This document shows, piece by piece, positions 27,096 through 36,657 of a stretch of DNA of 64,000 nt (positions are counted from its first letter, which is position 1; each line of letters starts with the position of its first letter). Source of the DNA: Oscillospiraceae bacterium (GTDB lineage Bacteria; Bacillota; Clostridia; Oscillospirales; Oscillospiraceae); assembly GCA_015067845.1 (NCBI GenBank), contig SVLT01000009.1:1-64000 (forward strand), read 5' to 3'. Below the pieces are notes generated by a model that worked only from the letters and a program-made list of their open reading frames with translations, was not told the DNA's origin and searched no databases. Both the position numbers and the translations under genes were made by a program.

Positions 27096-30000
27096 CAGAA
27101 ACTCAAAGAAGAATAAGAGAATACAAAAAGGCGTTGCCGCACCTGAAGGAACGGGTGATTGCCGTCGCAGTTTTGTTGGCAATATCCGTGACGATGATCA
27201 CCTCAGTGTCCTTTGCATGGATGACCTTGTCCCAGGCACCAGAGGTGAACAGTCTGGCGACCACCGTTTCCACCAACGGCAACCTGGAGATCGCTCTGTC
27301 CGATATCGACGGCCTGGCTCCGGATGAATCCGCAGTTGGCGACGGTTTGGGCAGTATTCTGGAAACCAACCTGAAATGGGGCAACCTGGTCAATCTGTCC
27401 CATGAAAGCTATGGCCTGGATTATTTGACCCTGCGCCCCGCAGTGCTGAACACCAGCTCTTTGCTGGATTCTCCCCTGTATTCCGTGGAATACGGCGATG
27501 ACGGTCGTGTAAAGGATACCATTTCCGACTTCGCCTACACCAATTTCCGGGTTGAAGAAAGCGGTGCTAAGGCATTCTTCGTGCCGGAAGGTGGTATTCA
27601 GTACGGCGTGCGCGCGATTTCCTCCGTCACCTACGACAGCGTCACCGGCGATGCCATGCTGCTGAGCCTGAAGAATGCAGTCAGAAGCAATCTGACCCGC
27701 GCGGTTGTGCAATTTACAAGCGTCTACAATAACACAGACTACATGAACTCCATCACCGGCCTGGCAGGTGTCTACCTGACCTACCGTATGGAGGATACGG
27801 ACCAGGATTGTACCAAGTACGTCGAACCTATCTACCTGATGATGCAGGACTACATCACTTGCCTGGATTATGTGGGTCAGACCTTGCTGTCTGCGGCAAA
27901 TTTGCATCATTTCGTGTACTGCAACAAGAATAACAAAACATATGCCGCATTCACCATTGAACAGCTGAATGACGGCACTGTACAGACCCAATTGGCAAGC
28001 GAAAATGTCACATTGTCTGCCATGGCAACCTACTTGAACAGCTACAGAAAATTCTACGGCTACGGCTCCGATGTGGGCGCATATGCCCCCATCAAAACCG
28101 CCTATGACAATAAGAGCTCCATGGGCTGGGAGGCTATGCGTACTCCTGTCAATGTCATGGCAAACATCCAAACTACAACAATTAACGGCAAGGCGGCACA
28201 GAGCCTCGGCGCAAGCGATATGGTCAGTTTGGGTTTGGGCGGCGGCACGAAGGACGTTGTGGTCCAAAGCGGTCTGATCGTAGACATGGACAAGATGCTG
28301 GGCACCAAAATGGAGGTTCCCGGTTTGAAGGTTACCTTTATGGGTGTCAGCGTATCCGCAGACGTTAGCACAGTTGCTACGGAGCCCTACTATTTGGTCG
28401 ATGACACAGTTGCCGCAGAGACAAAGGCTGCCGAGGGCGGCTTGGCGGCTACCGATGCCATTGCCGCGGATACCTACGGCATGGCCCTGGACTTCTGGCT
28501 CCGTACCAACGCCTTCAACAGCCGATTGACACTGGAAGGCGAACTGATTTGGGAAACCCGGGACGTTCTGGACGAAAACGGCGACCCCGTTTTGGATGAC
28601 GAGGGCAATGTCAAGACAGAAACCGTGGTAGTCGGTTACTCTGGCACCAACCGTATCTGGGAGGATGACGATCCGGAGCTGCCCGCATTGGGTACCAGTA
28701 CCACACAGGGCTCCGGCAGCTGCTATGTCTTCTACCCCAGCTCCCCGGAAGACCAGAAGCAGAGCTTGGAACTGCTGAGCGCCATGTGCGTGGCCTTTGT
28801 GGATGAAAACGGAAACCTGTTGGCGCAAGCTGACCTGGATACCGCCCATCCCATTGAGGAAGCCGGTCGCGTGCTGGTTCCTCTGCAGCTTCGCGCAAAG
28901 ACCACCACAGTTATCAATCCTGAGACCCAGGAAGAGGAGACTGTGCGTGAGTACTACATCACCAATTTGACCCAAAACCAGCCCACCCGGATCACCGCCA
29001 TCGTGTATATGGACGGTTCCCGGTTGGACAACAGTAAGGTTTTGGCGGCTGGTTCCATCAACGGTCACCTGAACATCCAGTTCGGCACCGACGAGGATCT
29101 GGTCTCCATGGACGATCCGGATCTGAAGGACGATTACTATCTGGTCAGCATTTCTGCGGATAAGACAGAATTCACCAGCTACGATCCCGAAAATCCCCCC
29201 AAGGTCAACCTGACCCTGACCCTGAACGGAACAGAGGCCGATAAGATCACCGGCAACTTCGTTTCCTTCATTTCCGCAACGCAGGGCGCGCGGCAGCCCA
29301 CCTTTGAATTTACGAAGGAAAGCGGCAGCACATGGACAGCCGAGGTGACACTCACCGGTGCCGGTAAGTTCCAGCTGCGAAGCGTCCAGATCGACGGCGT
29401 GGACTACAAATTCAGCGAAGAGGATATCATTGAAGTGACTGTCCCCGGTGTCACCGTTGAAAGCGTTGTCTGCCGTGATTGGAGCAACCCCAACGACTTT
29501 ACCTATATGAGCACAGATCCCTACTACCAGCTGGAAATGGAGATGGATCTGCTTGTAGGCCCGAACATTCGCAATCCTTCCTCTGTGCAGGCGGTCTTCG
29601 CCCACGAGAGTGGACAGAACGTGTCTGTGAAGTTTACCCAAACTAATGACGGTTGGGTAGGCAAGGGCAACTTCATCACCAGTGGTAGGTACGAGCTGAA
29701 TTATGTCATCATTGACGGGGCTTACACACCTCTGACCGCTGCACAGAAGAAGACCATGGAACTGACACTGGGTATCCAGGTGCAGGTCTTCCTGGATAAG
29801 CCTGTGGATGAGGCATATAAGGATCTGGCGGCGGAGATGAACGCAGCATTGGCTGCGGCCACCAGCGATTCTGAGAAGGAAACCATCCGCACCAATTACA
29901 CAGCGCAGCTTCAGGCACTTCTGGACCAGCTGTATGTGGGCGATCCGAGCAATCCTACGGACAGCCTGGAGCTGACGGAAACCACCGGCGGTTACCGGTT

Positions 30001-32197
30001 CTATCACGACGGTTCCGAGTCCTACTTCATGGGCGTTACCTGTATCATCACCGATGACCAGGGCAACGAATTGAAGAATATGTCCAATGTCAAGCTGTAT
30101 TACGGTATCGGCGCATCTCTGGCCAACCGTACAGACACCGACTTGACATGGAATTCCTCCGTAGGCTGCTATGAAGGTGAGCTTGAAGTGGCAAGACCCG
30201 GTACTTACAACTTCCAGTCCATGCAGATCGGCACCGGAAGCGATATCAGTACCATCACTTCTGCACCCAGTGCACCTAAGATTCAGGCGATTTCTCCCAC
30301 ACCCATCAGCTATGTGGGCAAATCTCCCGTCAACTATACGGAAGCTGTAAACAACATCAGCAGCGATCCCAACCGCTGGATCGGTCTGGTCCTCCGGGAC
30401 GCACCCTCCGCGGAAGCCCTGCTGACTGTGCGCCATACGGACAAGGCTGCCAATGCGAACGCATACAGAACCCTGCTGGGTCTGGCGGATACCGTAGAAG
30501 TGATCAACAATGGCGACGGCACCTTCTCCTATGACCTGACGGTTCTGGCCTCCAAGGTCAACGATGCCAACGCCACAGACTGGTTCTTCTATGTGGATGT
30601 ACCGCACGACGGCACATGGCAGATCATGGATATGCAGATCTCCTCTGCCTTCTATAAGGGCACGTTCTACGATGGTGTACCCGTTGAGGAAGGCGGCACC
30701 GGCTACCTGACTGCTGAGGCTATGCTGGGTGCAGGCAAACTGGTGGAACAGAATATCACAACCGACTTCTTCACCACCATCAATTTCAGTGCCAGCGCAG
30801 AGCCTAGTGCGGAATACAGCAAGGAGTTCATGACTGAGAACTTCAACAAGAACATCCAGTTCATGTTGACGGACTACATGGGCAATGCCATGGAAAATGC
30901 TGCGGTTTCGCTGACCTATACATGGAATCCCTTGTCCATGCAAAGCGGCTACTCCTTGGCCAACGGTACAATTCCGGATGCATGGAAGAACATGGGTGGT
31001 ACATTGACCGCATCTGCGGATGGAAAGACCTTTACTACGAGCAACTTGGTATTCCTGCTGGACGGCCAGTATGCATGTAATTTCAGTCTGACCATCAACG
31101 GTGTTGCGTATGAAGTAACGGACTTCAACAATATCGGAGATGTGGAATTCCGAGCCAACAATGTAACTGTCCGTTGGACAAGGCCCGATATTCAGATCAC
31201 CGCCGTGACACCGGATATGAACACGAGCTTCAGTGTCAATCTGGGTTCCGGTACGAATACGGATGCTCTGTCTGGTGTTAAGAACTATTTCGAACCCTAT
31301 TATGCCAACACATACATTTATATGTCTGGAAGTAGTGCATGGAACGGTTATACCTTGCCGCAACTGACCATGGAGTTGAAGTCCGGTTATGGTAATGCAG
31401 GCAGTGCATCTGTGGTAGCGGTAAACGGCTCTGATACGAAATACAACAGAACCTTTGCCTTCAGCGGTAACAATACGAATGACACCAAGCAGATTGGTGG
31501 ATTGGACGGATATACCCGTAAAATGGCCGGTAAGAACAAAACCATCACGTCCATCAGTATGGCGAAAGACGGTATAACATTCACATTGCCGTTGAAGCAG
31601 ACGATTACCATCAATCAGGAAAACTCTCCGATTTATTTGAAGTTCAGCATCTCCGATGGTAATGCTACAGTTCCCGGGATGATCATCAGTCCGGATGGCA
31701 GACCCATCAAGGATCTGGTGTTGCCCAGCGTAAATAATTGGAATTCCAGTTCTACTTCCACTACGGATAAGACCGGTACGCCTTCGTACTATGATACTTC
31801 CAACTGGACCATCAGTAAGTCTGCAAGAGGTATCTGTAACGGTAGAGACGGCTATTATAACTACACGCGTAACCAGCGGTACCATAATGCGACTTACTGG
31901 GAGACCACTACGGAAAGTGTATTGAGTATAACCTCTTGGACCATTGGCGGCACCAGTTATACTCCGGGTCAAAAGGTGACGATTTCCAGTGCACAAACAG
32001 CAACCGGAAATGTAGGCACCGTCTCCGCCACCAGTACAACCTATGAGGTTGTCTACAAGATCCAGGAGTTGTACGATGACTATCTGGATGGAGAAGACAG
32101 CACTTCCGCAATGGGCACTGTGGAATCTACGGTTTATGAATCTGGTTGGACGCAGATTGGAGATCCTGTCGAGATCAGCAGAACAAAAATATCCTAA
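27092..32197 (+). CDS. Very large SipW-type protein: major-subunit domain plus long Ig-like extension
   Basis: The protein has 1701 residues. I choose the ATG at 27092 because it overlaps the previous stop (ATGA), has AGGAGG upstream and begins a basic signal/transmembrane segment (about 20-43) ending SFAWMTLSQAP. Residues about 45-690 parallel the entire 13793-15889 product in order. They are followed by a chain of Ig-like modules in which a G-x-Y/F-x-L-x-x-V-x-I-D-G strand recurs (for example FQLRSVQIDG and YELNYVIIDG). Near 900-950 there is a short Ala-rich helix. The C-terminal 200 residues are Ser/Thr/Tyr/Asn-rich with no LPXTG or membrane anchor. The layout suggests a cap or tip that joins the fibre through the shared domain. 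The end is near a minus-strand terminator at 32212. Confidence 0.7.
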   Translation: MTETQRRIREYKKALPHLKERVIAVAVLLAISVTMITSVSFAWMTLSQAPEVNSLATTVSTNGNLEIALSDIDGLAPDESAVGDGLGSILETNLKWGNLVNLSHESYGLDYLTLRPAVLNTSSLLDSPLYSVEYGDDGRVKDTISDFAYTNFRVEESGAKAFFVPEGGIQYGVRAISSVTYDSVTGDAMLLSLKNAVRSNLTRAVVQFTSVYNNTDYMNSITGLAGVYLTYRMEDTDQDCTKYVEPIYLMMQDYITCLDYVGQTLLSAANLHHFVYCNKNNKTYAAFTIEQLNDGTVQTQLASENVTLSAMATYLNSYRKFYGYGSDVGAYAPIKTAYDNKSSMGWEAMRTPVNVMANIQTTTINGKAAQSLGASDMVSLGLGGGTKDVVVQSGLIVDMDKMLGTKMEVPGLKVTFMGVSVSADVSTVATEPYYLVDDTVAAETKAAEGGLAATDAIAADTYGMALDFWLRTNAFNSRLTLEGELIWETRDVLDENGDPVLDDEGNVKTETVVVGYSGTNRIWEDDDPELPALGTSTTQGSGSCYVFYPSSPEDQKQSLELLSAMCVAFVDENGNLLAQADLDTAHPIEEAGRVLVPLQLRAKTTTVINPETQEEETVREYYITNLTQNQPTRITAIVYMDGSRLDNSKVLAAGSINGHLNIQFGTDEDLVSMDDPDLKDDYYLVSISADKTEFTSYDPENPPKVNLTLTLNGTEADKITGNFVSFISATQGARQPTFEFTKESGSTWTAEVTLTGAGKFQLRSVQIDGVDYKFSEEDIIEVTVPGVTVESVVCRDWSNPNDFTYMSTDPYYQLEMEMDLLVGPNIRNPSSVQAVFAHESGQNVSVKFTQTNDGWVGKGNFITSGRYELNYVIIDGAYTPLTAAQKKTMELTLGIQVQVFLDKPVDEAYKDLAAEMNAALAAATSDSEKETIRTNYTAQLQALLDQLYVGDPSNPTDSLELTETTGGYRFYHDGSESYFMGVTCIITDDQGNELKNMSNVKLYYGIGASLANRTDTDLTWNSSVGCYEGELEVARPGTYNFQSMQIGTGSDISTITSAPSAPKIQAISPTPISYVGKSPVNYTEAVNNISSDPNRWIGLVLRDAPSAEALLTVRHTDKAANANAYRTLLGLADTVEVINNGDGTFSYDLTVLASKVNDANATDWFFYVDVPHDGTWQIMDMQISSAFYKGTFYDGVPVEEGGTGYLTAEAMLGAGKLVEQNITTDFFTTINFSASAEPSAEYSKEFMTENFNKNIQFMLTDYMGNAMENAAVSLTYTWNPLSMQSGYSLANGTIPDAWKNMGGTLTASADGKTFTTSNLVFLLDGQYACNFSLTINGVAYEVTDFNNIGDVEFRANNVTVRWTRPDIQITAVTPDMNTSFSVNLGSGTNTDALSGVKNYFEPYYANTYIYMSGSSAWNGYTLPQLTMELKSGYGNAGSASVVAVNGSDTKYNRTFAFSGNNTNDTKQIGGLDGYTRKMAGKNKTITSISMAKDGITFTLPLKQTITINQENSPIYLKFSISDGNATVPGMIISPDGRPIKDLVLPSVNNWNSSSTSTTDKTGTPSYYDTSNWTISKSARGICNGRDGYYNYTRNQRYHNATYWETTTESVLSITSWTIGGTSYTPGQKVTISSAQTATGNVGTVSATSTTYEVVYKIQELYDDYLDGEDSTSAMGTVESTVYESGWTQIGDPVEISRTKIS

Positions 32198-32200
32198 GCA

Positions 32201-32244
32201 ACATAAAAATATTTGAGCAAGGCTGCTTGGCAGCCTTGCTCAAA
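32201..32244 (-). terminator. Strong terminator for the minus-strand membrane protein, probably bidirectional
   Basis: A perfect 15-bp stem (32212-32226 with 32230-32244) has a 3-nt loop. Read on the minus strand it is followed by TATTTTTATG. On the plus strand it is not followed by Ts, but it sits 15 bp after the giant gene and could also block read-through. Confidence 0.75.
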
Positions 32245-32265
32245 TGAAATGATAAGGAATTATTT

Positions 32266-32850
32266 CTATGAACGGTGCGACAAGCGGGATAAACATTTCC
32301 GCAGAATGGGATTTTCGCTTAAACACAAGATGAGGTATATCAGATTACAGAATGTGGCAGCAAGCATAATGCCTGTAAGCCAAGGTGCTTTCTCAATGGT
32401 CAGCATAGCAAATATGTCGCCAAAGAGTTTGGTAATGGCGATAGACGTCTTGAATACAGGAGATATTTTCCGGATTTCCACCAAATATATGATGGCCATA
32501 AGCAGCGAACTGATATATACGGAATAGTACATTCCCCTGAAAAGACTGAAGATGTAGGAAAATGCAATACTGGCAACGAGGAGCGAAACCCCGTAAACGA
32601 TCCGCTTTTTGTTTGTCAGGAAGAGCATGCCGAATATCACAATACCCACGTCCAGCGCGAGCCATATCAAGTGTCCCCAAAAACCGCTTTTTATAAAAGC
32701 ACATAGTTCCCAAGCAAAATTAAGGACGCCCGGTAAGTAAGGCATAGATATTTGCTTAGTTTTGCGGCTGCAAAAACCGGCTATGATAATCAGGATGTAC
32801 GCGATCGACCAAAACGCAATGGTCAGCAAATCAGGTGTTGTAGGACCCAT
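32266..32850 (-). CDS. Polytopic membrane protein, unknown function
   Basis: The protein has 194 residues. I choose the ATG at 32850 because AAAGGAG lies 7 bp upstream; a longer reading to 32973 has no such site and overlaps the neighbouring start region. About six or seven hydrophobic helices are visible. The segment LNFAWELCAFIKSG followed by LIWLALDVGIVI has a conserved-looking Trp-Glu and Trp-x-x-x-Asp pair reminiscent of membrane terpene-cyclase-like (Pyr4-type) proteins, but this is a weak resemblance. It is divergent from the Lgt-like gene. No transport or enzyme motif is certain. Confidence 0.6.
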   Translation of the reverse strand: MGPTTPDLLTIAFWSIAYILIIIAGFCSRKTKQISMPYLPGVLNFAWELCAFIKSGFWGHLIWLALDVGIVIFGMLFLTNKKRIVYGVSLLVASIAFSYIFSLFRGMYYSVYISSLLMAIIYLVEIRKISPVFKTSIAITKLFGDIFAMLTIEKAPWLTGIMLAATFCNLIYLILCLSENPILRKCLSRLSHRS

Positions 32851-32942
32851 ATACTCATCTCCTTTACAACATATTACTAATATAGCATAATAATCGGAAA
32901 AAGCAAGAATCGGTTGCATATAAAGAGAATGAGGGCAAAAGT

Positions 32943-33653
32943 ATGACAGAAAGCTTAATGAAAGTGTTGGCAATTGGTACAGTCTTTATGTTTATTCCAA
33001 TTGTGATTCAATCAATATGGAGAAAAATACCCGTATGGAAAAGTGCAATCGTCACAATTTTGCTGACCATTACAGGCGTAGCCGGAATCTATATTTGGTT
33101 CTTTGTTGAGAATTTGGAGTGGGGTGGACGGTCCTTTTACGGAGCTATATTTTTTGTCCCGTTGATGTGTATCCCGGCGGCAAAACTGTTGCGTATCCCT
33201 TATAAATCGCTGACAGATATTAGTGCACCTGCCGGTTGTGCTATGCTGTCGCTGATGAAACTCAAATGCTATATTGACGGTTGCTGCCGCGGAATCCGCT
33301 TATATCGGGATGCGGAAGGTGTTTCGCATTTCTTTCCCGCACAACTTGTGGAATTTGCAAACGCACTGATTTTGTTGGCGGTATTATTGTTTTTGTCTCG
33401 CCGCAATAAAAAAGAAGGCACGATATATGCGTGGTTTTTAACGCTATATGGGGCCACAAGATTTGTGTTAAACTTTTTTAGGGCCGGGGCAAAACCATAC
33501 CTGTGGATACTGCCTGCTGGACATGTCTGGTCGCTCGTGGCCATCGGTATTGGTATTGCATGGATGATTATTGTGAAGCACGAGGGGAAGAAAACACCAG
33601 CGGTGAGCGATGCTTGCATTGAGGAGACCGTCTATGAAGAAAATGATAAGTAA
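32943..33653 (+). CDS. Prolipoprotein diacylglyceryl transferase-like membrane protein
   Basis: The protein has 236 residues with about seven membrane helices. Motifs in order match the divergent GCC-type Lgt family: KCYIDGCCRGI, FFPAQLVEFAN, and KEGTIYAWFLTLYGATRF followed by NFFR. Lgt transfers diacylglycerol to the lipobox Cys of prolipoproteins. The canonical H-G-G-L segment of housekeeping Lgt is not obvious, so this may be an accessory enzyme with another substrate, or one dedicated to nearby surface proteins. GAGGGCAAAAG precedes the start. Its 3' end overlaps the LRR gene by 20 bp, so the two are co-expressed. Confidence 0.7.
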   Translation: MTESLMKVLAIGTVFMFIPIVIQSIWRKIPVWKSAIVTILLTITGVAGIYIWFFVENLEWGGRSFYGAIFFVPLMCIPAAKLLRIPYKSLTDISAPAGCAMLSLMKLKCYIDGCCRGIRLYRDAEGVSHFFPAQLVEFANALILLAVLLFLSRRNKKEGTIYAWFLTLYGATRFVLNFFRAGAKPYLWILPAGHVWSLVAIGIGIAWMIIVKHEGKKTPAVSDACIEETVYEENDK

Positions 33654-35421
33654 AAACAGAAAAATCGTGGCGGTGGTGCTGATTGCCATGCTTCTGATCA
33701 CGCTGATTCCCACCGCAGCAGCCGTCGAAAGCGGCAGCTGCGGAAACGGCGTCACATGGAGCTTATCTGCCGGAACTTTGACGATTTCCGGCAGCGGTGC
33801 CATGTACGACTATGGCGAACTGAACAAAGCCCCCTGGATGGCATATGCGGATTCCATCCGCAGTGTCGTAGTGGGGGACGGCGTGACCAAAATCGGCAGC
33901 TTTGCCTTCTATCAGCTGGCAAATCTCACCGCAGTGACCGTGGCGGATTCCGTACAGGAGATCGGCAATTATGCCTTCTTCGAATGTGCCGGTCTGGTAA
34001 CGCTGAATTTGGGCAATGGCGTCAAAACCATAGGGCAGAGCGCCTTTGAGTGCTGCACCGGCCTGAAAGCCGTCCGGCTTCCGGGTTCCCTGGAAACCCT
34101 GCGTTTTCACGCCTTTTATCGCTGCGAAAGCCTGCAGAGCATCACCATTCCTGCTTCCGTCACAACCCTGGAAGCTACGGTCTTTGCCTACTGCACCAAT
34201 CTGTGCACAGCCGTGGTGCAGGCAAACATTACGGAGCTGCCCCACTGGACCTTCTACGGATGCTACAATCTGCAGTCCGTAACCATTACCGCAAAGATCA
34301 CCACCGTGGGTGCGGAAGCATTCCACGATTGCTCCGAACTGAAGGATGCCTACTACGGCGGCAGCGGTGATGTAGCTGAGAAGATCCAGCAGCAGATCGC
34401 CGCGGATACGAATACGCTGAAAAATTTTGTTACCGGACATGAGCCGGAACAATCCACCGGTCACAGCTCTGTCACAACGGAACAAAAAGAGGAATCCCTG
34501 GTCACTACCGACCGCACCCAATCCACGGATGCAGACAGCATCATCCACTCCCAGACCGTGACCACCCAGACCACCACCGGCACCACCACCTCCGTGGTTG
34601 TGGATGCGGTGCTGGAACCCGGCTCCGGTTGGGAAGATGTGAACAACGCCCTTGAAGATGCGATGAACAAAGTTCCGTCAGGGTCCAATGTGAGCGAGGT
34701 TGAGGTAAATATCCATCTGAAAGAGGACACCATCTCCGGTTCAAACCTGGGACAATTTGCCGGAAGCAATGCGCAGTTGAATATCCACACCCCCCAGGGC
34801 GCCATCTGGCACATCAATGGGGCAGATCTTTCCAATGTGGAGCTGGCTGACAGCTACCGTCTGTCCTTTTCCTTGCTCCCTCTGTCGGAAAAGAGCGAAA
34901 AGCAGTATGCCACAGTAGGCGAATACGATGCGTTTACCGTGGTGTTTGATGGAGTTGTGGATATCAAGGTAGAGGTGGAATTGCCTCTGGGACGGGCCTA
35001 CGCCCTGGATAAGGCCGTATTTTTCTCCCCCGAGGGCGATGCTTTCCAGAGAAAGCAGGCCGTCGTGGTGGATCGCGCCGGCATGGCCCACTTCTATCTG
35101 GGTTATGTCACAGCCGGAACGGAATACCTCATCGGCATCAATGTGGGAACGGCAGAAGTTCCCGGCGACTCCTATACGGATGCCATCATCCCCGATTCCA
35201 TGCAGGATATGTTCCCTGGCTTGGAGCATCTGCAACCTCTGGAATATGTGATCACGGGCCAGACCTCCTCCTGGGGCATGGACATCGGCCAGGTCACCTT
35301 GATTTTGGTGATCGTGCTGGTGGTTGTGGTTGCCGGAGTTGGATTTACAATGTTCTACATGAACAAACGTCGTTTGAAAAATGGTTATGTGCCGGAAACG
35401 GACGATGAAGATGAAGAATAA
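33634..35421 (+). CDS. BspA-like leucine-rich repeat surface protein with C-terminal membrane anchor
   Basis: The protein has 595 residues. Start at 33634: GAGGAG is spaced 8 bp, and the encoded basic start plus hydrophobic core (about 9-27) is a signal peptide ending AAAV. Residues about 30-250 hold tandem LRR_5/BspA-type repeats (IGSFAFYQLANL, IGNYAFFECAGL, IGQSAFECCTGL). A Thr-rich linker follows, then a beta-rich domain and a C-terminal transmembrane helix (about 552-575) with an RRLK stop and acidic tail. BspA-like LRR proteins usually bind host or microbial ligands. The tail-anchored layout resembles that of the cohesin-like protein at 9971. The ligand is unknown. Confidence 0.8.
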   Translation: MKKMISKNRKIVAVVLIAMLLITLIPTAAAVESGSCGNGVTWSLSAGTLTISGSGAMYDYGELNKAPWMAYADSIRSVVVGDGVTKIGSFAFYQLANLTAVTVADSVQEIGNYAFFECAGLVTLNLGNGVKTIGQSAFECCTGLKAVRLPGSLETLRFHAFYRCESLQSITIPASVTTLEATVFAYCTNLCTAVVQANITELPHWTFYGCYNLQSVTITAKITTVGAEAFHDCSELKDAYYGGSGDVAEKIQQQIAADTNTLKNFVTGHEPEQSTGHSSVTTEQKEESLVTTDRTQSTDADSIIHSQTVTTQTTTGTTTSVVVDAVLEPGSGWEDVNNALEDAMNKVPSGSNVSEVEVNIHLKEDTISGSNLGQFAGSNAQLNIHTPQGAIWHINGADLSNVELADSYRLSFSLLPLSEKSEKQYATVGEYDAFTVVFDGVVDIKVEVELPLGRAYALDKAVFFSPEGDAFQRKQAVVVDRAGMAHFYLGYVTAGTEYLIGINVGTAEVPGDSYTDAIIPDSMQDMFPGLEHLQPLEYVITGQTSSWGMDIGQVTLILVIVLVVVVAGVGFTMFYMNKRRLKNGYVPETDDEDEE

Positions 35422-35423
35422 GA

Positions 35424-35456
35424 AAAAGCAGGTATCGTGAGATACCTGCTTTTGCG
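35424..35456. terminator. Bidirectional intrinsic terminator
   Basis: A 12-bp stem (35425-35436 with 35441-35452) has a GTGA loop between converging genes. T-rich sequence follows on each strand (TTTTGCGTTTA on plus, TTTTTCTTATTC on minus). Confidence 0.85.
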
Positions 35457-35457
35457 T

Positions 35458-36036
35458 TTATAAAATACTTGCCAGAGAGCAGACCCCAATGCCCAGGGAG
35501 CAGGAGATCAGGATCAGCCAAACGGCGGACAGTTTCTTTTTGAACAGCTTTTTCGCGCCGAAATAGATGCCGCACAGCAGCGCGAAGATGACAACGCAGA
35601 TCCAATCCACCTGGAATTCCTGCAAGGACACATAGCCAAAGGCCTTGGCAAGCAAGGTCGCGCCCGTGGACAGGATCAGAGCGATGACCACTGGCTGAAC
35701 GCCCTTGATGAAGCCCTTGAAGAACTTGTTTTCCGTAAAGTTTTTCAGTACGGATGCGATGAGCAGAATGATGAGGAAAGAGGGGAGAACCGTACCCAGC
35801 GTGGCGCACAGACTACCCAGAAAACCGCCCTGCAAGGAGCCGATGTAGGTGGCAACATTGACAGCGATGGGGCCGGGGGTGGATTCGCACACGCCCACGA
35901 AATTGTAGAATTCTGCCTCAGTCAGCCAGCCGTAGGAAACTACTGTTTCCTCGATCAGCGGAAGCATGCCGAATGCGCCGCCGAAGCAGAACAGACCGAT
36001 CTTGAAAAATTCCAAAAACAGAGTCAGGTAGATCAT
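35458..36036 (-). CDS. Chromate transporter family protein, half-length subunit B
   Basis: The protein has 192 residues, one CHR domain with about five or six membrane helices. The motif GLFCFGGAFGMLPLI and the hallmark ESTPGPIAVNVATYIG identify the ChrA superfamily. Short CHR proteins act as pairs, which fits the neighbouring 36033-36587 gene, whose 3' end overlaps this start by 4 bp. Annotated family members export chromate, but many gut homologues have unknown anion substrates. The second gene of a two-gene unit. Confidence 0.9.
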   Translation of the reverse strand: MIYLTLFLEFFKIGLFCFGGAFGMLPLIEETVVSYGWLTEAEFYNFVGVCESTPGPIAVNVATYIGSLQGGFLGSLCATLGTVLPSFLIILLIASVLKNFTENKFFKGFIKGVQPVVIALILSTGATLLAKAFGYVSLQEFQVDWICVVIFALLCGIYFGAKKLFKKKLSAVWLILISCSLGIGVCSLASIL

Positions 36037-36587
36037 TTCGCAGCCTCCTTATTCATAAGGGCATAGGCCACGATGCCGATGATACCGCCAATGAGGATCA
36101 GAACGATGGAACTGAAACTGATACTGAACAGCTCCATGAAAAGCAGCCCCACAAAGACGATGGAAAATACGGTCAGGGGAAGCGCCTTTTTATCCAGCTT
36201 GGCAAACATATTCAAACCGGCCCGGAGGATCAGAAATGCCACGGCGCATTTGATGCCGGTGAAGGCATAGGCCACATACTGATTTGCCATAAAGGCGTCC
36301 AAAAACTGAGAAATGGTGAAAATGATGGCGAGGGACGGCACGATAACACCCAAGGTTGCGCAGGCGCTGCCCCCAAAGCCCCGGCGTTTGTAGCCCACAT
36401 AGGTGGCCATGTTGATGGCGATAGGGCCGGGGGTGGACTCGGCGATGGCGATGACCTGGAGAAATTCCTCCTCCGTGAGCCATTTCTTTTTTTCGACGAC
36501 CACTTCCCGAACCGTTGCGATCATGGCGTAGCCGCCGCCGAATGTAAACAATCCGATTTTCAGAAACGTCAGAAATAACTCCAACAT
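36033..36587 (-). CDS. Chromate transporter family protein, half-length subunit A
   Basis: The protein has 184 residues, one CHR domain: FLKIGLFTFGGGYAMIA at the N-terminus, then ESTPGPIAINMATYVG. It is translated first; AGGAGG lies 11 bp upstream of its ATG. The two half-proteins show similar layout with opposite charge placement at their ends, as expected for an antiparallel heterodimer. The natural substrate is unproven. A promoter is visible upstream at 36620-36648. Confidence 0.9.
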   Translation of the reverse strand: MLELFLTFLKIGLFTFGGGYAMIATVREVVVEKKKWLTEEEFLQVIAIAESTPGPIAINMATYVGYKRRGFGGSACATLGVIVPSLAIIFTISQFLDAFMANQYVAYAFTGIKCAVAFLILRAGLNMFAKLDKKALPLTVFSIVFVGLLFMELFSISFSSIVLILIGGIIGIVAYALMNKEAAK

Positions 36588-36619
36588 TATGTAGAACCTC
36601 CTGCAAAATATCTCCTAGC

Positions 36620-36648
36620 AGTATACCACTTAACAGGGGAGAAGTAAA
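36620..36648 (-). promoter_or_regulatory. Promoter of the chromate transporter pair
   Basis: On the minus strand TTTACT (36648-36643) and TATACT (36625-36620) have a 17-bp spacer. Confidence 0.55.
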
Positions 36649-36657
36649 GGCGAAATG

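Noticed and set aside
27203..31996. Minus-strand open frame of 1597 codons across the giant SipW-type gene
   Set aside because: Same reason: antisense shadow with no RBS, no motifs and a Cys/His/Gln-rich composition.
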